Source: Aliiroseovarius crassostreae (lineage in GTDB: Bacteria > Pseudomonadota > Alphaproteobacteria > Rhodobacterales > Rhodobacteraceae). From it: 64,000 bases of DNA. A program made the translations under genes and the position numbers. A model generated the notes under the pieces. That model searched no databases and had not been told where the DNA came from. It saw only the letters and a program-made list of their open reading frames with translations. This document shows positions 53,506-62,046 of this stretch, one piece after another (within the stretch, counting starts at the first letter, position 1; each line of letters opens with the position of its first letter). Location: assembly GCF_001307765.1 (NCBI RefSeq), contig NZ_LKBA01000006.1:648001-712000 (forward strand), given 5' to 3'.

Positions 53506-53599
53506 ATTTTCTGGTCACCAATATCCTGGGGTGAGGTTCCCCTCAAAGAGGGGGACCGAGGGGCAAAGCCCCTTCAGGCTCACGAAGTGAGCCACCCCC
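53506..53599. repeat. Family 2 repeat, copy 6
   Basis: TTTCTGGTCACCAATATCC, TGGGGTGAGGTTCCCC, GAGGGGCAAAGCCCCTTC and GGCTCACGAAGTGAGCC appear in the order expected for the minus orientation. It lies at the edge of the decayed potD remnant. Confidence 0.85.
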
Positions 53600-53706
53600 A
53601 AGCCTAACGACATCAGGTCAATGGCGGAGCGCGACATCAAGCAGATCTGCGATACGCACAACAACACGCCGTGAAAGTGCTTGGGATGGAAGACACCAGC
53701 GGAGCC

Positions 53707-53760
53707 TTTAAAGCGTTTCGAGATAAACTTGAGGCACATGTCTATTCCGAAACGCTTTAG
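53707..53760. repeat. Family 1 palindromic repeat, copy 5 (single module)
   Basis: TTTAAAGCGTTTCGAGATAA, ACTTGAGGCACATGTC, then TATTCCGAAACGCTTTAG. It stands exactly where the potD remnant breaks off. Confidence 0.85.
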
Positions 53761-54196
53761 CAGCCAGAAAACTCTCTTCCGGGGGCGTATCAGGATCGCC
53801 AAGCGCAGACCCGCAGTCAGCCTGTATCGCTGTTTCAACAAAGTCTTTGGATTGCCCAGCTCGCTCCAATCTAGAGGTTCAAACAACCCTTCATCACAAC
53901 CAGTGACCACATCATCCTGCTCGACTTGCATCACCTCGTAGGAAACAGTGTTTGTCCAAACCATGGCTTCAACTTTGGCCACAGCCCCGGAATAGCTTTC
54001 CTCGTTTGCCGTGCCCAAACTCTTCCGCAAAAGGCGTGTAATATGCATATTTTCATGCCACTTGCAGACTACCGCCCGCCCCGAGCACATTCAGTGCTTT
54101 TTCTTGGGACAAGGCCGGTGCCGCCGCAAGAACTGCGGCTCGAAGGGCGCCAACCGATGCTTCGAACCTGCGCTGTGAGAGGATTGCCAAGGCCAC
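53761..54196 (-). pseudogene. N-terminal remnant of a polyamine-type ABC binding protein
   Basis: Read in pieces: a GTG start after GGAGGAGTGCC, a signal-like segment (ALRAAVLAAAPALSQEKALN), VLGAGGSLQ, an in-frame stop near 54,058, KYAYYTPFAEEFG, a frameshift, then SYSGAVAKVEAMVWTNTVSY with EVMQVEQDDVVTGCDEGLFE and PLDW. This is the first third of a PotD-like protein and matches the paralogue at 62.9 kb. The remainder is gone; a family 1 repeat marks the break. Confidence 0.85.
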
Positions 54197-54209
54197 GGCA
54201 CTCCTCCGG

Positions 54210-54228
54210 TTGATCTATGCTATATTAT
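54210..54228. promoter_or_regulatory. Degenerate GntR-site-like palindrome before the potD remnant
   Basis: On the minus strand ATAATATA, GCA, TAGATCAA compares with the consensus ATAATGTA-N3-TACATTAT at 12 of 16 arm positions. It lies 14 bp before the remnant's start codon. Confidence 0.4.
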
Positions 54229-54261
54229 GTTTCGGGTTATGTTCTTCCTCATAGATGCCTG

Positions 54262-54724
54262 TCACATCAACATGCACAGGTATTTTAGTTCCAGATAATC
54301 CTCGATCCCGTATTTGGATCCTTCCCGGCCCAGCCCAGACTGTTTGATGCCACCAAACGGGGCCACTTCGGTTGAAATCAGTCCGGTATTGATGCCCACC
54401 ATCCCGTATTCCAGCGCATCGGACACCCGCCAGATGCGCGACATGTCACGGCTGTAGAGATAGGACACCATCCCGAAATTGCGCTTATGCGCCGGGGTCG
54501 ACGCAAGCTCGCGCCCTTCGTGCAGGATCTGCCCCGCGGTCGGGCGTTCGAACCCGGCCAGCAGCATCAGGGTGGTGCTCTTGCCGAACCCCGAGGGGCC
54601 GAGCAGCGTGATGAACTCGCCCCTTTTCGATCGACAGGTTCATGTCGCGCACCGCGAACAGCTCGCCGTCATAGGTTTTGTCGATATTGCGAAACTCGAC
54701 AAAGACGCCGGTATCTGTGGTCAT
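54262..54724 (-). pseudogene. potA-gabD chimera, frameshifted
   Basis: The first part is a polyamine ABC ATPase start ([28 protein letters not shown]). An extra G in a GGGG run near 54,622 shifts the frame, after which [20 protein letters not shown] and RNFGMV continue. There it joins the C-terminus of a succinate-semialdehyde dehydrogenase: [57 protein letters not shown]. Two unrelated genes are fused in frame at the junction, with both other halves missing. Confidence 0.88.
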
Positions 54725-54757
54725 GGTTTCCTATCGGTAAACAGATTGCAACGCAGC

Positions 54758-56137
54758 TTATGCGGCGGCACAAAGACCGGCCCGCGTGGCGTGCAGGGCT
54801 GTGCGCAAGCGATTGATCATAATGTAAAATTCATCATCAGTCATGATGTAGGGCGGACAGAGGGCGATGGTGTCACCCATGTTGCGCACGATCAGCCCTT
54901 CGCGCAGCGCATTGTTTTCGAACCGCCTGCCGACAGAAAGTTCGGGCGCAAAGGGAGTGCGGTCAGCCTTGTTGGCAACCAGTTCGATCCCGGCGATAAA
55001 CCCTTCGACGCGGACGTCGCCAATCATGTCATCTGTCGCCAGCGCAGTCAGCGCGCTGCGCAGATCCTGCCCTCGCCGCGCGGTCAGCGCGGGGGCGTCC
55101 ATCTTGTGGTACTGTTCAAGCGCCGCCAATGCGACGGCCGAGGCGGTGGGGTGGCCGGAATAGGTGAACCCGTGGCCAAACACCCCCAACTGGTCGCTTT
55201 GCGCAGCAATGGCCTCATAAACCCGGCCAGAGATGGCAACGGCCCCCATCGGGATGTATCCGGCGGTCAACCCCTTTGCCGTGGCAATCATATCGGGCTG
55301 GGCGCCATAAGTCTGAGCCCCGAACCAGTTGCCGGTCCGGCCGAAACCACAGATCACCTCGTCCATCAAAAGAAGGATCCCGTGCGACTGCAAAAGGGTG
55401 CTCAACCGGCTGAAATAGCCCTTGGGCGGGGTCAGGACCCCACCGGCGCCGATGATCGGCTCGGCAATCATCGCGGCAATCGTATCGGCCCCATGTGCGG
55501 CGATCACATCCGCGACCTCGTCAATCAGCCGGTCACAATAGGCCGCTTCGGTTTCACCCGCATCGGCATTGCGGTAATAGCTGGGGCACGAAACCTGCAC
55601 CACGCCATCCGTTTTGGGCAGGTTGAACCCGTCTTTCATATGCGGCAGGCCACCCACAACGGCACCGTATATCGAGGAGCCATGGAACGCCCCCTGGCGC
55701 GAGATGATCTTGCGGCGTGTGCCGTTACCCTCGGCCATATGGTAATACCAGGCCATCTTGACCATACTGTCGATCGCCTCGGACCCGGAGTTGACATAGA
55801 ACAGCCGGGCATCCTCCAGCGGAACGATCTGCGCCAGTTTCTCGGATAGTTGCGCGCAAACGTCGTTCGAGCGGTGATTGAACGTGTGATAGGCAGGCAG
55901 CTTTTGCAGTTGCGCATGGGCGGCATCGACCAGCCCCTGATTGCTGAAACCCAGATTGGCGTACCAAAGCCCCGACATGGATTCGAGGTATCGGCGCCCC
56001 TCGACATCGGACACAAACACGCCGTCGCCCCCTGTCAGCATAAGCGCCCCACGGGACTGATGGGCAACAGCATTGGTTTGAGAATGCAAATGATACCGCG
56101 CGTCGATCGCGTTAAGATGAGTGGCGTAGTTGGTCAC
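54758..56137 (-). CDS. Class III aminotransferase (omega-amino acid/pyruvate type)
   Basis: The 459-residue fold type I enzyme has the PLP lysine K288 in IATAKGLTAGY, the aspartate in LLLMDEVICGFGRTG, and the family phrases ESMSGLWYANLGFSNQ and FTYSGHPTASAVALAALE. It transfers the terminal amino group of an amine or omega-amino acid to pyruvate or another oxo acid. I favour GTG 56137, with AAAGGA upstream, over ATG 56167, which lacks a ribosome site. It is divergent from the transketolase pair across a perfect palindrome. Confidence 0.9.
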   Translation of the reverse strand: MTNYATHLNAIDARYHLHSQTNAVAHQSRGALMLTGGDGVFVSDVEGRRYLESMSGLWYANLGFSNQGLVDAAHAQLQKLPAYHTFNHRSNDVCAQLSEKLAQIVPLEDARLFYVNSGSEAIDSMVKMAWYYHMAEGNGTRRKIISRQGAFHGSSIYGAVVGGLPHMKDGFNLPKTDGVVQVSCPSYYRNADAGETEAAYCDRLIDEVADVIAAHGADTIAAMIAEPIIGAGGVLTPPKGYFSRLSTLLQSHGILLLMDEVICGFGRTGNWFGAQTYGAQPDMIATAKGLTAGYIPMGAVAISGRVYEAIAAQSDQLGVFGHGFTYSGHPTASAVALAALEQYHKMDAPALTARRGQDLRSALTALATDDMIGDVRVEGFIAGIELVANKADRTPFAPELSVGRRFENNALREGLIVRNMGDTIALCPPYIMTDDEFYIMINRLRTALHATRAGLCAAA

Positions 56138-56182
56138 GAGGTCTGGTCCTTTTAGTCGCTGCCGCATTCTTTGATTGATTGG

Positions 56183-56201
56183 ATAATGTATTATACATTA
56201 T
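56183..56201. promoter_or_regulatory. Perfect ATAATGTA-N3-TACATTAT palindrome (GntR-type site 1)
   Basis: ATAATGTA (56183-56190), TTA, TACATTAT (56194-56201) is an exact inverted repeat in the 95-bp gap between the divergent aminotransferase and transketolase starts. Matching sites precede gntR and the ABC transporter. Confidence 0.85.
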
Positions 56202-56232
56202 AAATCGTCAACACCAAACCCCGGAGGATAAG

Positions 56233-57117
56233 ATGACACCCACACAGCCAGCGGCGCGCATGCCAAAGACCGGCGCGCTATCCCCAGACCATCTGCGACA
56301 CCTGAAAGAACGCGCCCTGTTTTGCCGTCTGGAAACAGTTCGACTGATCCAGATCGCAAAGGTCGGACACTATACATCGGTCTTTTCCTGCGCCGAGATC
56401 TTTGCCGCGCTGTACTACGACACGATGCGCCTGAAGCCCGGCGTGCCGGATTGGGAAGACCGCGACCGTTTTACCATGGGCAAGGGGCATGCCGCCGTGG
56501 GGCTTTACCCGATCCTGGCGGACCTTGGATTCTTCGACCCTGCCCTGCTGGACGGATATACCAAACTGGGCAACCCGTTGGGCGATCATCCCGACATGCG
56601 CAAGGTGCCGGGTGTGGATTTCAGCTCGGGCTCGATCGGCCACGCCATTTCGGGCGCGCTTGGCATGGTGCTGGCCGGTCGCGCGCAAGGCCGGGATTTC
56701 CACGCCTTTGCGCTGGTGGGCGATGGCGAGATGCAGGAAGGTCAGGTCTGGGAGGCCGCCCTGAGCGCAGCCCATCACAAGGCGGCCAACCTGACGGTGA
56801 TCGTGGATCGCAACGGCTTTCAACTTGATGGCGACATCGATGACATTATCGGGGTCGAGGATCTGACCCAGAAATGGCAGGCCTTCGGCTGGGAGGTCCA
56901 CCGCGTTGACGGCCACGATATGGCGGCCCTTGCCACGCTCTTGCGACAGGTGCGCGCCGACACCGCCCGCACCCGTCCCTGCTGTATCATCGCCGACACA
57001 GTCAAGGGCAAGGGCGTCAGCTATATGGAGACCGAGCCCGGTTGGCATCTGGGATACCTGCACCCCGAAGACGAAGCCCGCGCCATCGAGGAACTCAAAC
57101 AAGGAGCCAGACTATGA
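56233..57117 (+). CDS. Transketolase, N-terminal (TPP-binding) subunit
   Basis: The 294-residue protein corresponds to the pyrophosphate half of transketolase: VGHYTSVFSCAEIFAALYYD, MGKGHAAVGLYPILADLG, and the TPP motif GDGEMQEGQVWEAA with VDRNGFQLDG about 27 residues later. The start at 56233 follows CGGAGGATAAG. With the next gene it forms a split transketolase, a layout seen in catabolic clusters rather than in the pentose phosphate pathway. It moves two-carbon ketol units between sugar-like compounds. Confidence 0.93.
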   Translation: MTPTQPAARMPKTGALSPDHLRHLKERALFCRLETVRLIQIAKVGHYTSVFSCAEIFAALYYDTMRLKPGVPDWEDRDRFTMGKGHAAVGLYPILADLGFFDPALLDGYTKLGNPLGDHPDMRKVPGVDFSSGSIGHAISGALGMVLAGRAQGRDFHAFALVGDGEMQEGQVWEAALSAAHHKAANLTVIVDRNGFQLDGDIDDIIGVEDLTQKWQAFGWEVHRVDGHDMAALATLLRQVRADTARTRPCCIIADTVKGKGVSYMETEPGWHLGYLHPEDEARAIEELKQGARL

Positions 57118-58091
57118 CCGCCCCTCTGCATAAAGACAGCTGGCAGTATCGTCAGCTCAACGCCCTGAACCCCGGCCTGCAAACCCTGTCGGACGGTCTG
57201 GACGATCTGGTTCAGGCCGGGCACTCGGTCATCGCCTGTACGGCCGATCTTCAATATTCTAACGGCCTGTCCAAATTCGCGGCGGCCCATCCGGATCGTT
57301 TCGTTCAGTTCGGCATTTCCGAACAGAACATGGTTTCGGCAGCGGCGGGCATGGCCGCAGTCGGGGCGATGCCATTTGTGGCAACCTTCGCATCCTTCCT
57401 GGCGCTGCTGTGCTGCGAACAGATCCGCACCGATGTGGCCTATTCCGCGCTTCCGGTGCGCCTGATCGGGCATCACACCGGGATCTCGCTTGGCTTTTAC
57501 GGCACGTCGCATCACGCGACCGAGGATATTGCGATCATGCGCTCTATTGCCGACCTGACGGTGGTCGCTCCCGCAGACAACGCGCAGCTGCGCGCCGCCA
57601 TCCGGGCCTCGGCCACCCATGCGCAACCGATCTATTTCCGCATTGGTCGCGGGCGCGACCCGGATGTTTATGAGGCAGATGCGCCGTTCGAGTTTGGCAA
57701 AGCCGTCTGGCACGGCGAAGGGGATGACCTGACCATCATCGCCACCGGGTCTATGGTGCACCCCGCGCTGGAAGCCACCCGTGCGCTGCGGGCAAAGGGC
57801 CATTCCGTCGGCTTCATCGACATGCACACGATTAAGCCCCTCGACCGCGCCGCAATCCTGCAGGCCGCCAGCACCAGCCGCACCTTGATGACCGTGGAGG
57901 AACATAACGTTCTGGGCGGGCTTGGCGGCGCCGTGGCCGAAGTTTTGGCCGACGAAGGCGCAGGTTGCCGCCTGATCCGCCACGGGATCGAGGATGAATA
58001 CAGCCTGATCGCCCCGCCAACGCATCTTTATGCACACTACAAGCTGGACGCAGACGGCATCGCCGAACGCGCCATTGCCGCGCTTGGCTGA
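57114..58091 (+). CDS. Transketolase, C-terminal subunit
   Basis: The 325-residue protein carries the pyrimidine-binding half: FVQFGISEQNMVSAAAGMAA (catalytic Glu), GHHTGISLGFYGTSHHATED, and the C-terminal domain DDLTIIATGSMVHPALEATR. Its ATG overlaps the stop of the N-terminal subunit by four bases. Both halves are complete, so the enzyme should work even though neighbouring genes have decayed. Confidence 0.93.
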   Translation: MTAPLHKDSWQYRQLNALNPGLQTLSDGLDDLVQAGHSVIACTADLQYSNGLSKFAAAHPDRFVQFGISEQNMVSAAAGMAAVGAMPFVATFASFLALLCCEQIRTDVAYSALPVRLIGHHTGISLGFYGTSHHATEDIAIMRSIADLTVVAPADNAQLRAAIRASATHAQPIYFRIGRGRDPDVYEADAPFEFGKAVWHGEGDDLTIIATGSMVHPALEATRALRAKGHSVGFIDMHTIKPLDRAAILQAASTSRTLMTVEEHNVLGGLGGAVAEVLADEGAGCRLIRHGIEDEYSLIAPPTHLYAHYKLDADGIAERAIAALG

Positions 58092-58203
58092 CAATTGAAC
58101 CTGAACGCTGCAGCATGGGCGTGCGTGTCTGACCCATGCTGCATCATCGTCGGCTGTGCGCAGAATATTTCGGCGCGGAGATGGTCGCCAAACGTCAAAT
58201 GCT

Positions 58204-58222
58204 TGAGTATATAGTACATTAT
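58204..58222. promoter_or_regulatory. GntR-type site 2, before gntR
   Basis: TGAGTATA, TAG, TACATTAT. The right half-site is perfect and the left matches 4 of 8 positions. It lies 34 bp before the regulator's start codon, fitting weaker autoregulation. Confidence 0.6.
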
Positions 58223-58255
58223 AGGATCGCGAACCAGAACGAGCACAAGACAGAC

Positions 58256-58948
58256 ATGGCAAAACTAAGCCCATCAAAACCCGTCAAGCTTTCGACCCGT
58301 ATTCATAAAGAGTTTCAGGATCTGTTGATTGCCGGAGAATTCAAACCCGGCGAAAAACTGCGGGTGGCGGATCTGATGGAGCAGACCGGAACGTCGATCA
58401 CCCCGGTGCGCGAGGCCCTGATCCAACTGGTCAGTGAGAATGCGGTCGAGATGTATTCGCCCCGCGCCTTCGCCATCCCAGCCCTGTCTTTGGACCGCTA
58501 TCAGGAAATCCGCGTCATGCGCATCGCCCTGGAGGGCATCGCGACCGAAGCAGCCACTCCGCGCCTGCGGCCAGATGAAATTGAACGGCTGCAAAGGCTT
58601 CACGACGCATTTGTATCGGCAGAGGCAAGAAAAGATGGCAAGTCCACTCTTCGTAACAACCGTGAGTTTCACTTTCTGATTTATCGCGCCGCGAATATGC
58701 CACTGCTGTTGGCAACTATTGAACGGCTTTGGGCGATGATGGGGCCGATCCTGAACGTCTTTTACGAAAAGATGGAGACAGACTATATCGGCGCCGAAGA
58801 ACATCTAAGCATTCTGGCGGCCATTCGGGCCGGCGACGGGGCCAAAGCGGCCCAGGCCATGCAAAATGATCTGCGACGCGGCGGGGCCAGCATGGAGGCC
58901 TATATTTCCCGACAGACCAAAATGACTGAAGAGGCCAACGGCAAATAA
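58256..58948 (+). CDS. GntR-family (FCD domain) transcriptional regulator
   Basis: The 230-residue protein has an N-terminal winged helix (RIHKEFQDLLIAGEFKPGEK, MEQTGTSITPVREALIQLV) and a C-terminal FCD ligand domain (RYQEIRVMRIALEGIATEAA, NNREFHFLIYRAANMPLLLA) with the metal-site histidines. I set the start at ATG 58256, downstream of the palindrome; a longer frame would translate through the operator. It is the likely regulator of this cluster. The effector is unknown. A terminator follows. Confidence 0.9.
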   Translation: MAKLSPSKPVKLSTRIHKEFQDLLIAGEFKPGEKLRVADLMEQTGTSITPVREALIQLVSENAVEMYSPRAFAIPALSLDRYQEIRVMRIALEGIATEAATPRLRPDEIERLQRLHDAFVSAEARKDGKSTLRNNREFHFLIYRAANMPLLLATIERLWAMMGPILNVFYEKMETDYIGAEEHLSILAAIRAGDGAKAAQAMQNDLRRGGASMEAYISRQTKMTEEANGK

Positions 58949-58954
58949 CGTAAG

Positions 58955-58985
58955 GGCGCGTGCAACAAACGCACGCGCCGTTTTC
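58955..58985 (+). terminator. Terminator of the gntR unit
   Basis: GGCGCGTGC, loop AACAAAC, GCACGCGCC, then GTTTTC, a 9-bp perfect stem starting 6 bases past the stop. Confidence 0.9.
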
Positions 58986-59096
58986 TTGTGGCTTAGAGCA
59001 TGTCGCGCAAAAGCGGGTGCCGTTTTTGCGCTCCTCGGACATGCAAAATCAAGATGTTAGAGTGGGTCGCGTGAATGCAAATGAACGCGGCACGCT

Positions 59097-59214
59097 TTAA
59101 TGCGTTTCGAGATTAACTTAAGACACAAGTTGATTTCGAAACGCCTGCAACATCAGTAGGTTTCGAGCGTTTCGCCTCATTATCGTGTCTCAATAATAAG
59201 GCGAAACACTTTAG
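59097..59214. repeat. Family 1 palindromic repeat, copy 6 (complete B+A element)
   Basis: Module B (GCGTTTCGAGATTAACTTAA ... TTTCGAAACGCC), the linker with CAACATCAGTAGGTTTCGAG, then module A (GCGTTTCGCCTCATTATCG ... AAGGCGAAACACTTTAG). It is the reverse-complement layout of the copy at 8.0 kb. Its last TTA is the reverse complement of the SDR stop codon. Confidence 0.9.
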
Positions 59215-59948
59215 TCGAAGATTCCAGCAGTCTCGCCGCCATCCACCGGAATAATGGCCCCATTCACAAAGCTTGATGCGTCTGAAATCAGCCAGGCAAC
59301 AACATCTGCCACCTCGCGCGGGTCTGCCAGACGGGCGGCGGGAATGGTGGCCACGGTTGCGGCAAGCCGGTCTGGGTCATCCATGATCTTCTGCATCATC
59401 CGGGTGCCGATCTGGCCCGGCGCGACAGCATTGAACCGAACCTCGGACCCGTATTCCAGCGCGAGCGCCTGCGTCAGCCCGATCAGGGCCGCCTTCGATG
59501 CCGTGTAAAGCGCAAGGCCACGCTGACCGACAAGTCCGGCCACGGATGAGGTGGTAACCACGCTGCCCTGCGCCGTACGCAGCCCCGGCAGCGCGAGCCG
59601 TGTCATCAGATAGACGCTGCGAGCGTTCACGGCCATGACCCGGTCCCAATCTTCGGTTTTTGTATCCTCAAAGGCCGCGCGCAAAGACATGCCCGCATTG
59701 TTGACCAACCCAGCAATCTGCCCCTGCCCGATCTCCAAGGCGCGATCTACGGCCGCCGCGCATTGCGCCTCTTCGGCCACATCACACCGTTGAAAAATGG
59801 CTCCGCTTTTTTTCGCCAGTGCCCGCCCTGCGGCTTCGTCGCGGCCCGTGAACAGCACCTGATACCCCTGTTTTTTCAGAATTTCGACACAGGACTGCCC
59901 GATGCCATGGGTGCCCCCCGTAACAATGACTGTTGACGTATCGTTCAT
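59211..59948 (-). CDS. Short-chain dehydrogenase/reductase
   Basis: The 245-residue protein has the NAD(P) loop TGGTHGIG at 10-17, NNAG at 83-86, the catalytic serine pair TTSS, and Y148/K152 (YTASK). It is a typical SDR oxidoreductase. Its start overlaps the stop of the degraded aminotransferase gene by four bases, so it was part of that operon; it remains intact. The stop codon lies inside a family 1 repeat. Confidence 0.92.
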   Translation of the reverse strand: MNDTSTVIVTGGTHGIGQSCVEILKKQGYQVLFTGRDEAAGRALAKKSGAIFQRCDVAEEAQCAAAVDRALEIGQGQIAGLVNNAGMSLRAAFEDTKTEDWDRVMAVNARSVYLMTRLALPGLRTAQGSVVTTSSVAGLVGQRGLALYTASKAALIGLTQALALEYGSEVRFNAVAPGQIGTRMMQKIMDDPDRLAATVATIPAARLADPREVADVVAWLISDASSFVNGAIIPVDGGETAGIFD

Positions 59949-60867
59949 GCTGCGCCTCTCTCTTTTGCCAGTTTCATGGTCACGAACTCCATCTTTTCCA
60001 AGGTTTCTTCCAGTTCCAACGCGCCATGTGCTGTGCTGGCCATAAGGTTGCCGCGCCCAAAGATCCAGATCCCCTCGACCAGAAGTTCTTGATGCAGGCG
60101 CGCAAGCAATGCCGCATCATGGGTCAGGGTCTCACGGTATCGTTTCGGCGGCGTCCTCGCCGCGAAGATCGACAGGACCGGCCCAAGCCCGTCAGCACAA
60201 AGCGGCAGGTCGTGGCGGCGAAAGATCTCGTTGAACCCGTCGATCAGACGGCGGCCATAATCAGTGATCCGCCCAAAACCCGCGCCATCCTCGGCGGCGA
60301 GCGTATCAATTGTGGCAAGCGCCGCCACCGCCGAAATGGCATTGGAGTTATAGGTGCCCAGATGGCTGACCTGATTGCCATCCAGAAGCACCATCAGATC
60401 CTGCTTTCCGGCAAATCCGGCAATGGGCATACCGCCGGCCATCGCCTTGCCAAAGGTGCACAGATCCGGCGTCACCTCATAATGGCCTTGCGCCCCAGCC
60501 AAACCCAATCGGAACCCGCTGACCACTTCGTCAAAAATCAGCACGATCCCATACCGGTCACACAGGCCCCGCAGCGCGTGCAGATAGTCTGCACCGCTGT
60601 CCATGCAGCCGTTATTGGTCGGATAGGGTTCCCCAGAGCTGTCTGCACGGCGTCGACCACAGGAGCAGGGCGGTGACCCAGGATCAGCGCCCCGAACCCC
60701 ATCATGTAATCGATATAGCTACGCCCATCCGCATCCGTGACCCGCGCGCCTGTGCCCTCGGTCAGAAACAGCCCGCGATGGTCAATCCGGCCACCGCTGC
60801 CGATCCCGCCAGCCAGAACTTTGGACAATCGCTGGGTCGCTGCCTGCGATTTTTTCTGATCCAGCAT
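59945..60867 (-). pseudogene. Glutamate-1-semialdehyde-aminotransferase-like gene with a large internal deletion
   Basis: The N-terminus is normal (MLDQKKSQAATQRLSKVLAG, ARVTDADGRSYIDYMMGFGA) up to VVDAVQTALG near 60,630. The frame then breaks and resumes as CMDSGADYLHALRGLCDRYG with IVLIFDEVVSGFRLG, the PLP lysine in LCTFGKAMAGGMP, and a normal C-terminus. About 120 residues between the halves are missing and the halves are out of frame. AGGAGG precedes the start, so it was once well expressed. Confidence 0.85.
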
Positions 60868-60890
60868 CGTGGATCCTCCTTCTTTGAAAT

Positions 60891-61124
60891 TCACGATGTT
60901 TTGCGCGCCAGCCAGGCGGTGGCCGCCAACATCAGGATCGAAATCACCACCAACAGGGATGACATCGCCAGGATGGATGGCTCGATATTGTCGCGGATGC
61001 CGTCGAACATCTGTCGCGGCAGTGTCTTCTGAACGGGCCCCGCGATGAACAGCGCCACCAGGATGCTCAGTAACAGCTGGCCATTCCGCATCGAAAAAAT
61101 CGGTGTCATTGGACCATCCCTCAT
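60891..61124 (-). pseudogene. PotC-type ABC permease reduced to its two ends
   Basis: The 77-residue frame joins an N-terminal piece (MRNGQLLLSILVALFIAGPV) directly to the C-terminal piece TLPRQMFDGIRDNIEPSILA with a last membrane helix. A PotC-type permease has about 270 residues and six helices, so around 190 internal residues are gone in frame. The start overlaps the upstream permease stop (ATGA). Confidence 0.82.
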
Positions 61125-61990
61125 TTATCAATTCCCACCAGCTGGCCGATGCCCACAAAGCGGCCCAGCCCGACATAAAGCGCCAGAATGCAGCTCAGCA
61201 GGATGAAACTCAGCGCCGAAGCCATACCCCAGTTCAGCCGCGTATCGGTGAAAAACGCGATAGAATAGCCGATCTTCTGGTCCTGCGCACCGCCGACCAG
61301 CGCCGGGGGGATGTAATATCCAACCGCCAAAATGAAGGTCAGCAGGCACCCCGCCCCAATCCCCGGCAGGGTCATCGGCAGATAGACCCGCCAGAACACC
61401 TGCAAGGGACGCGCACCCAGCGATGCCGCCGCGCGCATGTAACTGGGGGGGATCCCCTGCATCACCGAATACAGCGGCAAGACCATGAAATTGGCCACAG
61501 GAAAGGCGATCAGAAGGCAAACTATCATCATCACCACGCTGACCCAAAGCAAGTGCAACAGAATGTCGATGAATATCCGCTGTTCAGGATCCGCGCGCAC
61601 GACACTGCCGCTGTCATCAACCCTTAGATCGAGGGCGGCCAGAAGGTAATACGGGGTGACAGGCGCGACCGCACGTTCCGGGCGCAAATCCGGGTTGCTC
61701 AGATCCTGTGCCAAGGCATAGAATATCTTTGCTTCAGGAAGCTGTTCTTCTGACCAATCGTTCAGGCTTTGTGCCAATGTCGGCAATCCGGCACGTAGCT
61801 CAGGATTTTCGACCGAACGCGACAACATCGCAAATATCGGGCCAATCAACAGGATCGCGACAAACAGCAAAAGCGGCAGAACCAAAAGATGCGAGATCGG
61901 ACGCTTGCGCCAGACATCACGCCGGAATTCCTGCTTTTGAGCGGTTGGAATTGCGGCCCAGGCCGTGTGGTCGCTTGTCACCGTCATCAT
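61121..61990 (-). CDS. PotB-type ABC permease with a probable in-frame internal deletion
   Basis: The 289-residue protein has an N-terminal helix (PISHLLVLPLLLFVAILLIG), the long periplasmic segment of this subfamily, and the C-terminal half with PPSYMRAAASLGARPLQVFW, the EAA-type loop that docks the ATPase. Between LLIAFPVANFM and VLPLYSVMQ about 60 residues with two helices seem to be missing. It is open and in frame but unlikely to transport. ATG 61990 has AAGGAACAC upstream. Confidence 0.78.
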   Translation of the reverse strand: MMTVTSDHTAWAAIPTAQKQEFRRDVWRKRPISHLLVLPLLLFVAILLIGPIFAMLSRSVENPELRAGLPTLAQSLNDWSEEQLPEAKIFYALAQDLSNPDLRPERAVAPVTPYYLLAALDLRVDDSGSVVRADPEQRIFIDILLHLLWVSVVMMIVCLLIAFPVANFMVLPLYSVMQGIPPSYMRAAASLGARPLQVFWRVYLPMTLPGIGAGCLLTFILAVGYYIPPALVGGAQDQKIGYSIAFFTDTRLNWGMASALSFILLSCILALYVGLGRFVGIGQLVGIDK

Positions 61991-62046
61991 GTGTTCCTTG
62001 GTTGCGGCAAAGCGCATGATCAACCACGCGCTTTGCCTGCCTCAGT

